NCBI GenBank assembly: GCA_963931925.1
Contig: OZ007569.1
Location: forward strand, 43,184,521-43,248,520
Length of the DNA: 64,000 nt
Direction of reading: 5' to 3'
DNA from: Onchidella celtica
Lineage: Eukaryota; Mollusca; Gastropoda; Systellommatophora; Onchidiidae
The notes beneath the pieces are model-generated. The model was given only the letters and a program-made list of their open reading frames with translations. It had not been told where the DNA came from and searched no databases. The position numbers and the translations under genes were made by a program. Shown in pieces: positions 1-12,348 of this stretch. The first letter of the stretch is position 1. Every line of letters begins with the position of its first letter.

Positions 1-97
1 ACAATAATCGTGCTGGGGAAAAGGGCATACGCGTTTTTCTGTGACATTGTGCATAATATTATTGTTCATGAAATAGATAAAATTATCCCGCTCTATA

Positions 98-512
98 GGT
101 AGAATGCGCCATCTTGTCTGTCCGGACCCACGCTTCACCATGGCGATGGTGGCACTGATTTTAATTCATTAGCTGATTTGCACCGTGAGCACTTAAAGCG
201 TCGCGAACCAATCGGCGGCGAGTTTTAAAAAAGTTCACTACTGTAAACAATGACACGTGTGTATACGCACATGGGAGACGTTCGGTCAATTCTTTCACTT
301 CCTTTCCCTTGTTTACACGGGTGGTAGGGAATCTGTCCAGCTTGGATCCATCCTTTCCACCCCTGTCATAACAGTCAACTGCAATGCAACCAGCAGGCAT
401 CTTAACCGCTTAGACACATCTCGAAAGTTACACTCATCAACTGATCCACCGGCCATCTTGTTTGGCGGAAGTACAAAACAAAAGCACGCTGTGACGTCAT
501 GCGCATTCTACC
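98..512. repeat. Segment bounded by 12-bp inverted repeat
   Basis: GGTAGAATGCGC at 98-109 is exactly reverse-complemented at 501-512, enclosing about 415 bp. It may be a small non-autonomous DNA element. No convincing target duplication is seen, and the inverted repeat is short. Confidence 0.3.
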
Positions 513-1796
513 AAATCATTACAAGAGAGGGGGAGAGAGAGGCCCGCTTTAACAAGCCCTTGGCTGAGGCCTCCTAGAAACAAAGGCCTCAACCATGGAG
601 AACTGGGGGGGGGGTAAAATGTTTCGACTGATATACACAACGTAACCAGACTAGCCTTATCTGATTGTGCCTGAGGGGGCCGGGGGTTGAATGATTAAAT
701 CCTGGTAACTCAAAATACAGCCAACATAAAGAATCACCCTTGATCTTTGTCTTGATATTGTCTTTACTAAAACAAAACGTACAGAAGAAAAATAAATACA
801 GTGTCTAAAAGTGGATCTCTCGCGGATTAAAAAGAAGACAAACTGAAGTCCTGTTGGATATCATTATCCACCTTATTACAATTGCTAAACAGGCCCCTCT
901 AGCTCCGCAGTGTTGTCAGTCATGAATAAACTGTATTGACACAGACAACAATGGCAAAGGTTGAACTACACAATGCAGTTGAGTGTGTCCACCTGTGACA
1001 TCATAAGACACTGGTCTAGTACATCAATCACACTATTTATTGGGATCAATAGTGTTGGACGTTTTTTATTTTCAACGATAACACTATTGCTGTTGTGATT
1101 CAACAATGCCTTGACAGCTACATGTACTTAGGCACTGTTCGTTGCCTATTCTACATACCGGTGACAAATTCACGATAGGACAACTTGTTAACGTCTATGC
1201 TCCTCCAGAGAAAGACACACAAGCCTGTCTTTACTTCTGTCACCGTCATCCACATGTCATTAAACCCACTTTGATCAACTGCCTACAAAACAATGGCCCT
1301 ATGTTTAAAAAATAGCACAGTATGGAATATTTCAGGCAACAAAACTTGTATTGTGCATGTACTACTTCTCTGTTCGGGCGTCGATCACCAGTATCTCTCT
1401 ATAGCCCTGTCAGCAAATCTAATCTCGCCATTATTTTGAAACATCAAACATGAGGACAGTTTCTGTTTGACAGGTGAAGACAATGTAGGCATACAGATTA
1501 ATGCACCTATACATTTCCCAGTTCACTTCATAAGGTCAAGTGAATAATTCAAGTTTCAATATTTCAATGCATCCTTGGCTTCCCGCGGATCAATCAAGTG
1601 CAAATAACATAGGTTTTGGTTTAAATAGATACATGCATTTATAAAAAGAACACGTACATATTTATGGTACGGTTGGGTTTTTTAGACAGACCGTCAGATG
1701 ACAGAAGGACAAATAGAGAAATAAAAAAAAATCCATAGGCAGACAAAGAGGCACAAATACATAGGCATTTAGGTTCATGCAGGTAAGTAGGAACAT
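513..1796. other. Gene-free stretch
   Basis: AT-rich sequence with a poly-G tract at about 605-613. No coding, RNA or repeat structure recognised. Confidence 0.5.
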
Positions 1797-2019
<223 letters not shown>

Positions 2020-3440
2020 CAGCCCTTTCTGTGACATAATTGCATGACCATTATCACTTTTACAGTAAACGGCATCAACACTATCTCTGAGAGGCCCTAG
2101 GTCACCATAGTCTGCCACCCCCATTTGTGGTTTATGGAAACAAATCGGAACAGATCAGCTGTCCCTTGCTGTCAGTCACTTTCCTTGTATCCAACTGGTG
2201 CAGTTCAGTGCAGGAACATCACCGGAGCACATGGACAATCTCTACACTTGGGTGACTGTCATCTGCCCACTGATTTAATCGCTTAAGTGCGCACCAATCA
2301 AATGGGCTAGTCCATTGAGTTTGGACGTGCATGATGTACGACTGACATTACCGGGACACTTTACAACAGAAACAACTGCCAAAAAATGACAGACCGACCT
2401 TGCGAGAGTTCGACGACGTCTTCCTTGCTTATTAGATACAAGATGTGAAGCAAATCATCCTCAAGGTACTCCACACTTTAACCTCCTGCACTCATGGCCA
2501 GCTATTTTTGTCATGCATACAGCAATTCAGGACAGGAAAATAGTCATTTCAGATGTTAGAATCCAGGTTGTTGTTTTCTTCCCTGTTTTTTATTCCCCAC
2601 TTTTTTGGTCATCATCTGCTCCACCCTGCCTTTCTATCCAAACCCCACACTTGAAAGCTACCAACCAGCCGTACTATCTCACCCCATGTAACTATGTTAT
2701 GGTGCGAACTCCCGTTCAATAATAATGAAAAAAGAAAAATCACGAGTGCTCCCCCTCCCCCCCCCCCCTTTTTTTCAACATAATTATGTGCGTCTTTCAT
2801 CATTTTTTCTTTCTTAATGAAGTGCTAACAATGTCATTGGCGATAATTACACGTATATTTTTATGAGTAGAGACGCCCTCATTTATCGATGTAAGTTCGA
2901 AGAATAATAACGGATGAAAGTTTTAGCTTGTATGCGACGTCAGCCCTTAAAATTTCGTGCCTTTTCAAGATTTCTATGTATCTGAAGTCTGTGTAATATA
3001 CTTTAAGCAACACTCATTTGCTGTATTTGCCACACATTTGTTGTATTTACACCTTGCCAATTTAAGCTTTTAGATTCATTGCAACTAAATATAAAATATC
3101 TGTATGAACATATCTTAATGATTATAGAAATAAATACCCATCCTGTACATATGAAATAAAAATACAAATTATCTACGCTGTGAAAACACTGACTTTTAGA
3201 GCACAATATTAAATATTTTGACTGTAATGTCTTTTGTGTGGTCACTACTATAGATGGTAGCTTTGGCCAAGCGGGTTTTTCCTTACCAGGTTCCATGTTT
3301 AAAAACGCTTCTCCTTTCAAGATGGTGACCATCAAGAGAGACAATGTTAAATATATTTTCATTTTTATTCAAGCCATATAATTAATGCGACTGAGTTTGA
3401 ACTAGGGCTATGGTCTTCAAATAATGTGTCTTTCATCTGA
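2020..3440. other. Gene-free stretch
   Basis: Contains a poly-C/poly-T tract at 2752-2775. No exon, RNA gene or transposon recognised. Confidence 0.5.
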
Positions 3441-3487
3441 ACAACAACAACAACAACAACAACAACAGCAACACGCACGCGCGCGCA

Positions 3488-3533
<46 letters not shown>
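3441..3533. repeat. (AAC)n and (AC)n microsatellites
   Basis: AAC units at 3441-3475 are followed by about 21 AC units at 3491-3533. Confidence 0.95.
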
Positions 3534-3536
<3 letters not shown>

Positions 3537-5370
3537 CACCAAATGGTAGCAACGGTTTCGGCCAGATTTAGAAATTTACATTCTATAAAAAATCCTTCAT
3601 GTTTTTTACCACAGGCACTGTTGTTTCCCGGAGATTGTGCGCACATCAAATTTCTTGACCATGATGATTGGAAGGATGGCCTCGGTGAGATACAGTTTGG
3701 AAAGATTCAGGCAGTGTTCACTAGTGCTATTTTTGCCTCCAGGATGAACAAATGATTTGTAATGACCAGCGGGCGCACTCAGTGACATCCCTCTCCCCTT
3801 CCATATACAACAAAAAATGTAGGATTTTGGGAACCCACGAAGGACCCGTTTCTTGTCGGGGGAAAAACCCATGAAGATGGAAACAAACAACTGAAACGTT
3901 ACCTCCAGCCGTCCTTCCCTCTCCACCCACAGGATCCTACACAACCCCAAATGCAGTCCACTTGATAAATCATTTATCCATTTTGGTCATCCACGACACG
4001 ATCTACGCAGTGTTCATCAAAGTGATGCTGAAGGTTAAACAATATTTTCTTCTGTATCCCCTGAATTTACTTGGACAACAAAAGAGAATCTGCTCAACAA
4101 ATCACAGAGGACAACTTGGCCCATCAGCTCTTTTAGGACCACTTCATTTTGACACAGCATTACTGTGGCTCGAGAAACATATTCCACAATAAACGACAGT
4201 TAACCAACTTCGTTCTGTTTATCATGGGAACTTTTCTTTCAGTACATTGGCTGTCAAATCAGTAGACTACCCTTTTTCTTCTACGCTCCCCGCGGAAAAT
4301 AAAATGGTAATATAAAATATAAGTTCTGCCTTATGGCTCCACGTGAATCTTTGTGGCCATTATGACGCTAGTAAAATGTAACATCACAGGAAGCATTATT
4401 TCAAGAACCCAATGAAGTCCAGCAACCCAAGTGTTAACATGTGCAACTTTAAATAAATCTTCGCGCATGTTTTGACTGACAGGGGTGGAGAGTGAACACA
4501 ATGTGATAGACTGGATTAAATGTACTGCGTCCTCTGCAATCGTAAACTCTATGAAGGCGTGTAAATGCGCCTAACTGCGAAGTCCAATTCTCATTAGGCA
4601 TCCAGGTACCTCTCCTGTCTATCCATGCATAATTACGCCGTTCCTACTGCAGTCTTTGAGTCTATATTTTTTCCATTCCCAACCAATGCACAAGATACTG
4701 TTCAAATCACTTTAATGACCTGAGTTTCTCTTCCCACTGTTTTAAGTTGTGGAAGCCGCCTGGCCATTGTCACGGCTGGTCACTGCATTACACCATGAAG
4801 ATTATTATAAATATGCGTCTGTTTTGACAACAAATCCCTGTTCCTGAAACAAAAGATAAGGCTGACTGACAGCTAAATTTGCCTATATCAGCCTTTGAGT
4901 GAACGAGATGATGTAGAACATAACAAACAGAACTTACTGTCTGACATGATTCGATAAAACATAAACTGTCTGTGATAATCGGCACAGGCATTCTGAGCTG
5001 CTTTTCACTGAAACTTTCAATATCGGAGAAGAATCGCCGGAAAGCATGTAACCACGTCAAATCGCCAGAAGAGTGGGCCGGCAACCACGTATACATTTTG
5101 TCCCTTCCAGCTGGTTCAAAATTCTGATGATTCATAATGAAGGTTTCCGTTGTAAACCTAATGGAAACTGGGAATGGTGGTGCAAGTAAATATAATGCAT
5201 GTCGGTTAAGGATTTCTGCCCCCCCCCCTTTTTCCCCCTAGCTCCACAACCTCTGCGAAAACGAAAGATTGGCAATGTTGACACACAACGTAAGACATTT
5301 TTTAAAAATATACGTACGCTTTGCATATTATGATACCGATACCCATGTCATGCTAAAACCCAAGATTGTT

Positions 5371-5436
5371 TCTATCCATATAATCATTCATTATTGGTGT
5401 CCTCTATCCATATAATCATTCATTATTGGTGTCCTC
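5371..5436. repeat. 32-bp tandem duplication (2 copies)
   Basis: A 32-bp unit beginning CTATCCATATAATC occurs at 5372 and again, without change, at 5404. Confidence 0.95.
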
Positions 5437-7548
5437 CGTCTAGTAATTAGGCTCATTACCGATGCTGTCAAATTTAAACGATCTAAATGAGATGCTTTCT
5501 TTTTTTTTCCTTTCCACCTATCACATTATTACGGCAACACGGTACAAATCTGTGATCGGCGTGTAATGTTGAATCACATATTATAAGAGGCATGATCTAA
5601 CAAGGTATTAAACTTACTATCACCTCTCACCTATGAATATTCAATAAGAACAGGTATGACGGTGTACGACCTGTTGTTTTCAGGTGCATTTCCTGAATAC
5701 CGAATACAAAATTCCACAGAGACAAAGCAGGTGTCGCCTTTCATCCAGAGCCCGAAGGGAATGTTACTATGTATAGGCCCAGGGTATAGGCGGGCACCAG
5801 TAATGTCAACGTGATTTATTTTTTATTCTCTTTGTAGAGCTACATGACAAACATGGTCATGTCAGTACATTGTACCAGAATTAGTTGTGGTGGCGATGCT
5901 GGTAACGACGGTGGTGATAATGACGAAAAAAGAATGTAGCTGTCGGTAGGTGGAGGCGCTTCAAACTGCAACAGCAAGCGCTACCACGACTATAAAGACA
6001 ACGTCAACAAGAAAACGGCCGTAACAATCAACCATGCTGAATTAGCAACACCTTCCTCTTATGTCAAAAACGCACACATGAAATCAGAAGTTCTCTAGCT
6101 CCACAGACAGTGTCTTAAGCTGTCCTTTCAGTACCATCGAACGGATGAAAGTTCTGGCACCAATGTCTGCAACTCTTAGGAAATAAAAATGAAGGAGTGA
6201 GCCCTGATCTTGTCTTTAATAACAACAATTTGGGTTTTATTTTGCTTTCACGCTTCAAAGATTGTACACCTCGTAAAACCGGCTGTTTAAAACCCGCAAA
6301 ATCGTGCCCTTTAGTTTAACAAAGCCATGTCAAATGGCTGGCGATGCCTATTCAGGCAGGTGAGATTTATGACCTTCCACCCGACCCTGGCCCTACCTGT
6401 GCTCAGTGGAGCAAGTCAAGTAGAAAACTGCAGTGTTTTGCACATGAGAATCACTTGCAATACCCTCTTTCTTAGTTGTCATTTTTTTTCATGCCGTGTG
6501 TGCTATCTTCATTTTTGGCTGACATTAGAATAGCACAAACCATCCTCTTCACTTTGATGTCTTTTGTTTCAAGTTGTGCATTACAGTTTTGACAAGAATG
6601 GCAGGTAAGTTAATTAGCATGTTTTTAGTTACTACATCAATAGTACTACTAATTAAGCCCCAATAACGCCGTTGGAATTTTTTTTTCAAGATAATTTGAA
6701 GTGTGAGTTTAAGGCACAAGGTGTGAAGTTTCCAACGGTACCAATTTCATTTGGTTGAGCAATGTTTTAAGCGAGTTATAATTTTTTTCCTCACGCACCA
6801 CATTTTTGTAGGCTATTTTCGTCAAGTCAGACCTAAATAAGACTCATTGAGATGTTTTTTGATTTGTGCAGTTTCCCTTCTCCATAAGTCATGTTTCTAA
6901 ATCCTTACTGTGTTGATTTATGGTATAAATAGTTATGGAAATGCCCCCAGCTATGTATTTTTATTTTTACAGGCAAACCCCTCTCTTTGTCACTGGCTCG
7001 AAGGACCAACTTCATGGAACAGCGGACAAGTCTAATCACAGTAAAGACCTGTGAAAATTTCATTCTCATTATGTCAGTATTATGCATTGTACAATTATGT
7101 CTTCAAGTATTTGTGCAATTTTAGATAGAAACATGCAAAAGGTACAGTTGCTTCAGTTTCACAAAAGGTAGCGCGCTGGTTTCAGAGAATTTGTCGATGT
7201 CAATTTTGTCATTGTCATCCATTATCCGTATAGAGCCAAGATTGAATATAAAATCGCTGCCATCTGTTATCAATGCTTGGAGGGATCTAAATTACGAACA
7301 TATCTTTCCATTATTATTTGACCATGTTCTCCATCCAGAGACTTAAGGTCTAAAGATATGAGTCTTTTAAATGTTCCTAAAACCAACCTTAAAAGTTATG
7401 GAGAGCTGGCATTTCATTAATGTATTTGTGGACACATGTGTATGTTTTTGGTGGTATGCACCTATGAGTATAAAGATATTGCTTATTTTGTGATTGCATT
7501 GTCTACCTGTAAGAATTGTCACTTATTCTTCTTTGTGTTTCATAGAAA

Positions 7549-7602
7549 TGTAAAGTGCTTGAGGATAAGTGCTATATAGTGACTTTATTATTATTATTAT
7601 TA
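7549..7602 (+). mobile_element. SINE-like 3' tail
   Basis: GTAAAGTGCTTGAGGATAAG, then a GCTATATAG motif and (TTA)n. This resembles the 3' tail common to many animal SINEs (GTAAAGCGC...ATAAATGC, (TTA)n) and the tail at 45739-45806. No head is visible upstream. Confidence 0.5.
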
Positions 7603-10586
7603 CACATTTTGGAAACAAGTGATAAGTAATAGTAATATCCAAACAAGTGGAAATAACACCACTACTTTGTCGAGTCACTGTGGGATTAATATTGTTGTCA
7701 GCCACAGAGAGGAAACGTTATTATATCACAGAGATATTGGTGTATCATTCACCAGTTTTAAATCTTTGTAATCTTTTTTGATAAGAGCGGTATTTCATAT
7801 TTAATTATGAATCATATATTTTCCTATCAGTTATGAATCATCTCTGCATAAGTGAACATTGTGTTATGAAATTTGTATGCCTGAGAACTTCAGAATTTGC
7901 CCAAAATAGAAATCAAATTTTTATTTTGATCCTGTATTTAGTCTTTGTTGTTCACATTCTTAAAAACGGGATGCATTATTTGTTTCAAGCTAAAAAATCA
8001 CCACTAGCCTCTACCTGTGCTCGCTAGACCGTAACTGAGCTACCCCGCCTGGCCCTAAAGCTGACACTGTGACATATTTATGGCTTGTGGGCGGTTGTGG
8101 GAGGTTGAACTAAAGAGCACGACTGAAACTGCCGTAATCCACGGGTATTTAATTCCTAATGTCCCTGCAAATCATTTCTATACGTTTGTATAGACTTTTT
8201 AAAAAAAAATCAAAGAAAAGAAAGTGAAAACTGAAACTTTTTGTGTGAAGTGGAATTTGTTTATGCAGAATGGATTTTATTATGCTGGATTTCTGTTTTC
8301 TTGTTGTACCAGAGCATTTTGCGATTTCTTGAAAGATCGCACGTTAATAAGCCAACCTGAGTGTAACTTAGAAATGAAACACGTTTGCACACTGTGCGTT
8401 ATTCCTTTGGGAGGGGCTGATGTAATGCAGTAACGTTTTCTCTGTGATTAATGCAGATACTCGCATAATGTACAGGGGACAATTATGTGACCATGTCCAG
8501 TCCAACCATTTTTATTTGTATGCATTGGGAAGAAGAATGCATTATATTTCTTTTTCTGGGGTATTGCAAGACAAAGCACTTGTCAAAACTCAGCTGCTCA
8601 CAACGGCAACTCCTGAATACTGACTCGGAATCCAGGAAGATCGCCTCACACTGCTGACGGATCAGAATTCAGGTGATCAAGGTTAACAAAGGGTAAATCA
8701 GGCAACCATAGTAGTAGGCCTACAATCGAGTGCAGAGGCCAATGTTGGACAATTTCAAGTTTACTGTGAACAGTTTACTATTGAAAACAGCAGGACAATC
8801 CACAAACATGATGTTTCTACCAACAAGGAAGAGGAAAAACACACAACTCACTACGTTAACGCGTGATAAATGAAACTGTATTGCATTTTACGTAATCCCT
8901 GTCTGTCAGTGGTTATTTCAATGCGGGGTTTCCCACACTACAGAGAGGTAAAGTATGTTTGGAATCCCGGCGCAGCACCTCCTCTGCGTAACAATCTTGC
9001 CGTATGTCAGAAGAACTGACAGCTGACTATCTCTGTTGGTGTAATGCCTACACAGGATTACGCATGCAGGTTCGAAACTGCGGATACATTTTTCACCTTC
9101 GGTATGTACAACGATTTATATTTGTCTCTTCTTACAGGGTTGACCTTCCCGTCCGACGACAGAACCAGGAAAACGCGAGAAATAGAAAAGCACATAAACA
9201 TAATACATATATATAGGTCTACCGGCGACAAATTCAAGGGGTTCTAGTTCCGCATAACTGGCTGAAACTGGACGGGCCAATAATATATTTTGACAGCAGT
9301 CTTAGAATAGCAGAGACAGATATTCCAAGTATGAAACCTTCACAATTTTCCCTCCGCCCACACACAAGCCTACTCAGACACACAAATATTCTTCAGATGA
9401 TTTCTCAGTTTTGGTGGATTCCCCGGGGCAAAGAAGTTTGTGTTTTTTTGTTGTGTTTAAATGGACCTCAAAACAATTACTGCTCTTTGAAAATAACATA
9501 CTGCAGATGGCATATTATTAGATATTGCAACACAACGACCTAGGAGCAGACGAAAGGGAGGAAAGGGGATGACATTACCAGGAGGGAATTTTTCATCTTA
9601 ATCTATAGGCGACTGGTTACAATATCATTGCTAAAGAGATGGTACAATTAAAAGAAAAAAAGAAAAGAAAAAGTTGTATTTCACAGAGCATCATATTATT
9701 AAGAATACGCAAAACAAAACTAAAAAATAATTTCCCTCCCTTCAAAAAAAGGAAGAAAGCACAGTTTTTCTGTATACGTCCAGTTATAACTATAGAAATG
9801 TCAGTGTTTATAGCGAGTAACATCACTTGCAACAGCACAGTGGCATACTGTGGTAATGACAGCAGCTCGACAAGAACAATCTGAACGGCACTTGACAAAG
9901 GTGCTGGAAGAGCTCTTAAGTTTCTAGAATGTTCTATTTACCAGCTGAAACTTAGTAAACGGAACAGAAGCGAGAAGGCGATTATTGGTGCCCTGACGCC
10001 GGCAAACCAAGGGTGACTAGGAGCGCATGCCTCTGGTTCAGACATTCGCTATCACAGGTCATTCGGATTAACCCACTTTGACGGATAGACAGATCAGCTT
10101 AGTTCCAAGACAACCGAGATGTATGGCCGGATTAAATGAAAAAAACAGCTACCAGTAAGGAAAGTAAAAAGCCCTCTATATTTTCGGAGAACAGAAATCA
10201 CAGAACCTATCTGCCCTGAGGTTCCAATCCTCTTCAAAGATCTTATTTTTCATGCTGAATATGTTCGTGTTTCGCTCTCTGGAGTGAAACACTAATGTTG
10301 GTTTTTTTTCACGGTTGTGGCTGAACACTGACATCTGGTATGGAGTTTTTGCTGTGGACTGCGGAAATGTGCTACAGGAATGTGACATATGAGCTATAAC
10401 AATGCTTGCAATGTCTTGACATGATACAGGTCAAATCTTCTGGTAATTGCAAGCAATCAATGTCCAGTTCTTGTCACTTCACTATCGGGAGGATTATCTA
10501 TTTATGCTGTCAGATTGTGTAAAAATTGGTGTTTCCGTGAACTGATGGCAGCAATTAGACTGGGCAGTTTTATTTAGCTGCTGATT

Positions 10587-10758
10587 GTGACAGACAGACA
10601 TACACACAGACAGACAGACAAGCAGACAGGCAGAGAGACAGGCAGACGGACGGAGACATAGACACACTTACAGGCAGAAGATGAAGGGACAGGGACAGCT
10701 AATCTGGGCAATTTCATTAATTTAACCGCTGATTGTGACTGACAGACAGACAGACAGA
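10587..10758. repeat. CAGA-rich microsatellites
   Basis: Imperfect CAGA/CAGG units at 10587-10680 and a clean block at 10739-10758. Both blocks are preceded by a similar GCTGATTGTGACWGACAGACA context, so they are a local duplication. Confidence 0.85.
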
Positions 10759-10862
10759 CCTAGTGGTCTGGACGCCTTTCTCTCTTTCTGCTCAGACACA
10801 CGTCACCTTGCACACTTCTCTGTTGCCTGTTCACATAAACCACCAATCTTCTAACTGCCCCC

Positions 10863-10937
10863 TCAGATTGTGAAGTTTTACTGTGGCAGGCATACTGGGA
10901 AATGAAAATTTATAAGCCTGAAAAGCTGGTGTGACAG
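10863..10937 (+). repeat. 75-bp direct repeat, copy 1
   Basis: Starts TCAGATTGTGAAGTTTTAC. It is repeated at 11265-11339 with four mismatches, about 400 bp away, in the same orientation. Confidence 0.9.
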
Positions 10938-11264
10938 TTCAATACCCATCTGACATCCAGCTTGGTTCGAGTTCCCGTTTCGTTGTTGTTGGTTTTTAAA
11001 TGGTTTTGTCTACATTAAGTTATTATCCGGTTTGCGTAAATCACATTTTTTTGATGACCCACATTAGTAAGAGAAGTATATTTATGGAAATAGTATTATA
11101 ATGGGATCTTTTTGGAGAGATTGTGCCCATTTCCACGTAGCGGAGACTTTTGAACATCGCATGAAACGTCTACATCTCATTTTTAAATACACATCAATTT
11201 TCTTTGTCGGCCACCTTGGACATAAAAGCTAATTGATCAACAGCAAAAAAATTAAAAATTAATT

Positions 11265-11339
11265 TCAGATTGTGAAGTTTTACCGTGTCAGACATACTGG
11301 GAAATGAACATTTATAAGCCTGAAAAGCTGGTGTGACAG
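11265..11339 (+). repeat. 75-bp direct repeat, copy 2
   Basis: Partner of 10863-10937, about 95% identical. Both end in GCTGGTGTGACAG. Confidence 0.9.
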
Positions 11340-12222
11340 ATGTCGTCTGCATAAACGGGTGTCTCTCTAACAAAATTACTTATTGTGATACACACCCAAT
11401 ATACGCTCGTAAATGCCCAAACCATAATAAAATCAAAACTGTCGATCCGTAATCTCTTGACAATAACAGGATGGACAGAGGGACGGGACAGAAGTGGAGG
11501 AGCGGCTGTATTTTTCTTTGCATCCTGGAAACGTTAAATACTTTTTGAAATTGCATCCTGGGTAAGTTAACCACTTGTTAAAAGTGTTTCCTGCCACAAT
11601 GCAATACTCATCATCAGTTTTATCGCTTTCCACGTATACATACGATATTTAGAACACCTTTCAAGGTTACCGGGTGCAGAAGTATTGTATTTGTAGTTAC
11701 GGATTTCCGACCGACACAATAGAAAATATCATGAAAGCTCCCTCTGCACAAAAAGAATTGCACCTTTGATCATAAAGGACCACCACTCCGTTTCTTTCTT
11801 CAGGGTGTAAAAGTAGGTACCCCTCCCTACCCTACCCCGGAATCACCATTGTATGAAAGAAATACATACAGCGGAGTACATTGACCTATGTTCATCGAAA
11901 CAGCAATGGAAGAGGAGAACTCAAATGGTAGTTTCTAGTTATGAAATATCCCCTGGAGATAGATTTGGTCAGGTCTCCGTCTCACAATCTTTTCTATCCA
12001 GCAAGAGATGGACAGCGAGTGGAGAAGGTTTCAGAATAATGATATCTTTACATGGCAGCTCTTTGTTTTCTGACCAAGGCGGAGAGAAGATTTGCTGAAT
12101 TCATGGGATGCAAACTTTCGCAAAGGTGAAACAAAATCATTAAATCGCAATCACTGGCTCCTTCAGACAACATTATAGACATAACACATGATAATCTTAG
12201 TCCGCCTATTGGAGAGTGCGCA

Positions 12223-12348
12223 CACACACACGTACAGACAGACACAGACACACACACACACTTGCAGGCAGACAGACACATACACACACACGTGCAGACA
12301 GACACATACACAAACACACACACACACATGGACACACATAGACACACA
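12223..12348. repeat. (CA)n/(CAGA)n compound repeat
   Basis: Interleaved CA and CAGACA units. The cysteine/valine-rich minus-strand frames are repeat products. Confidence 0.9.

Larger units (their letters stand above)
3534..10580. other. Gene-free region
   Basis: About 7 kb of AT-rich sequence with poly-C at 5220 and the repeats listed separately (5371, 7549). Short open frames here show no recognisable domain or splice-bounded conservation. Confidence 0.45.

Noticed and set aside
8022..8062. tRNA-like GGGGTAGCTCAGTT on the minus strand
   Set aside because: Only an A-box-like half is seen; no B box or acceptor pairing.
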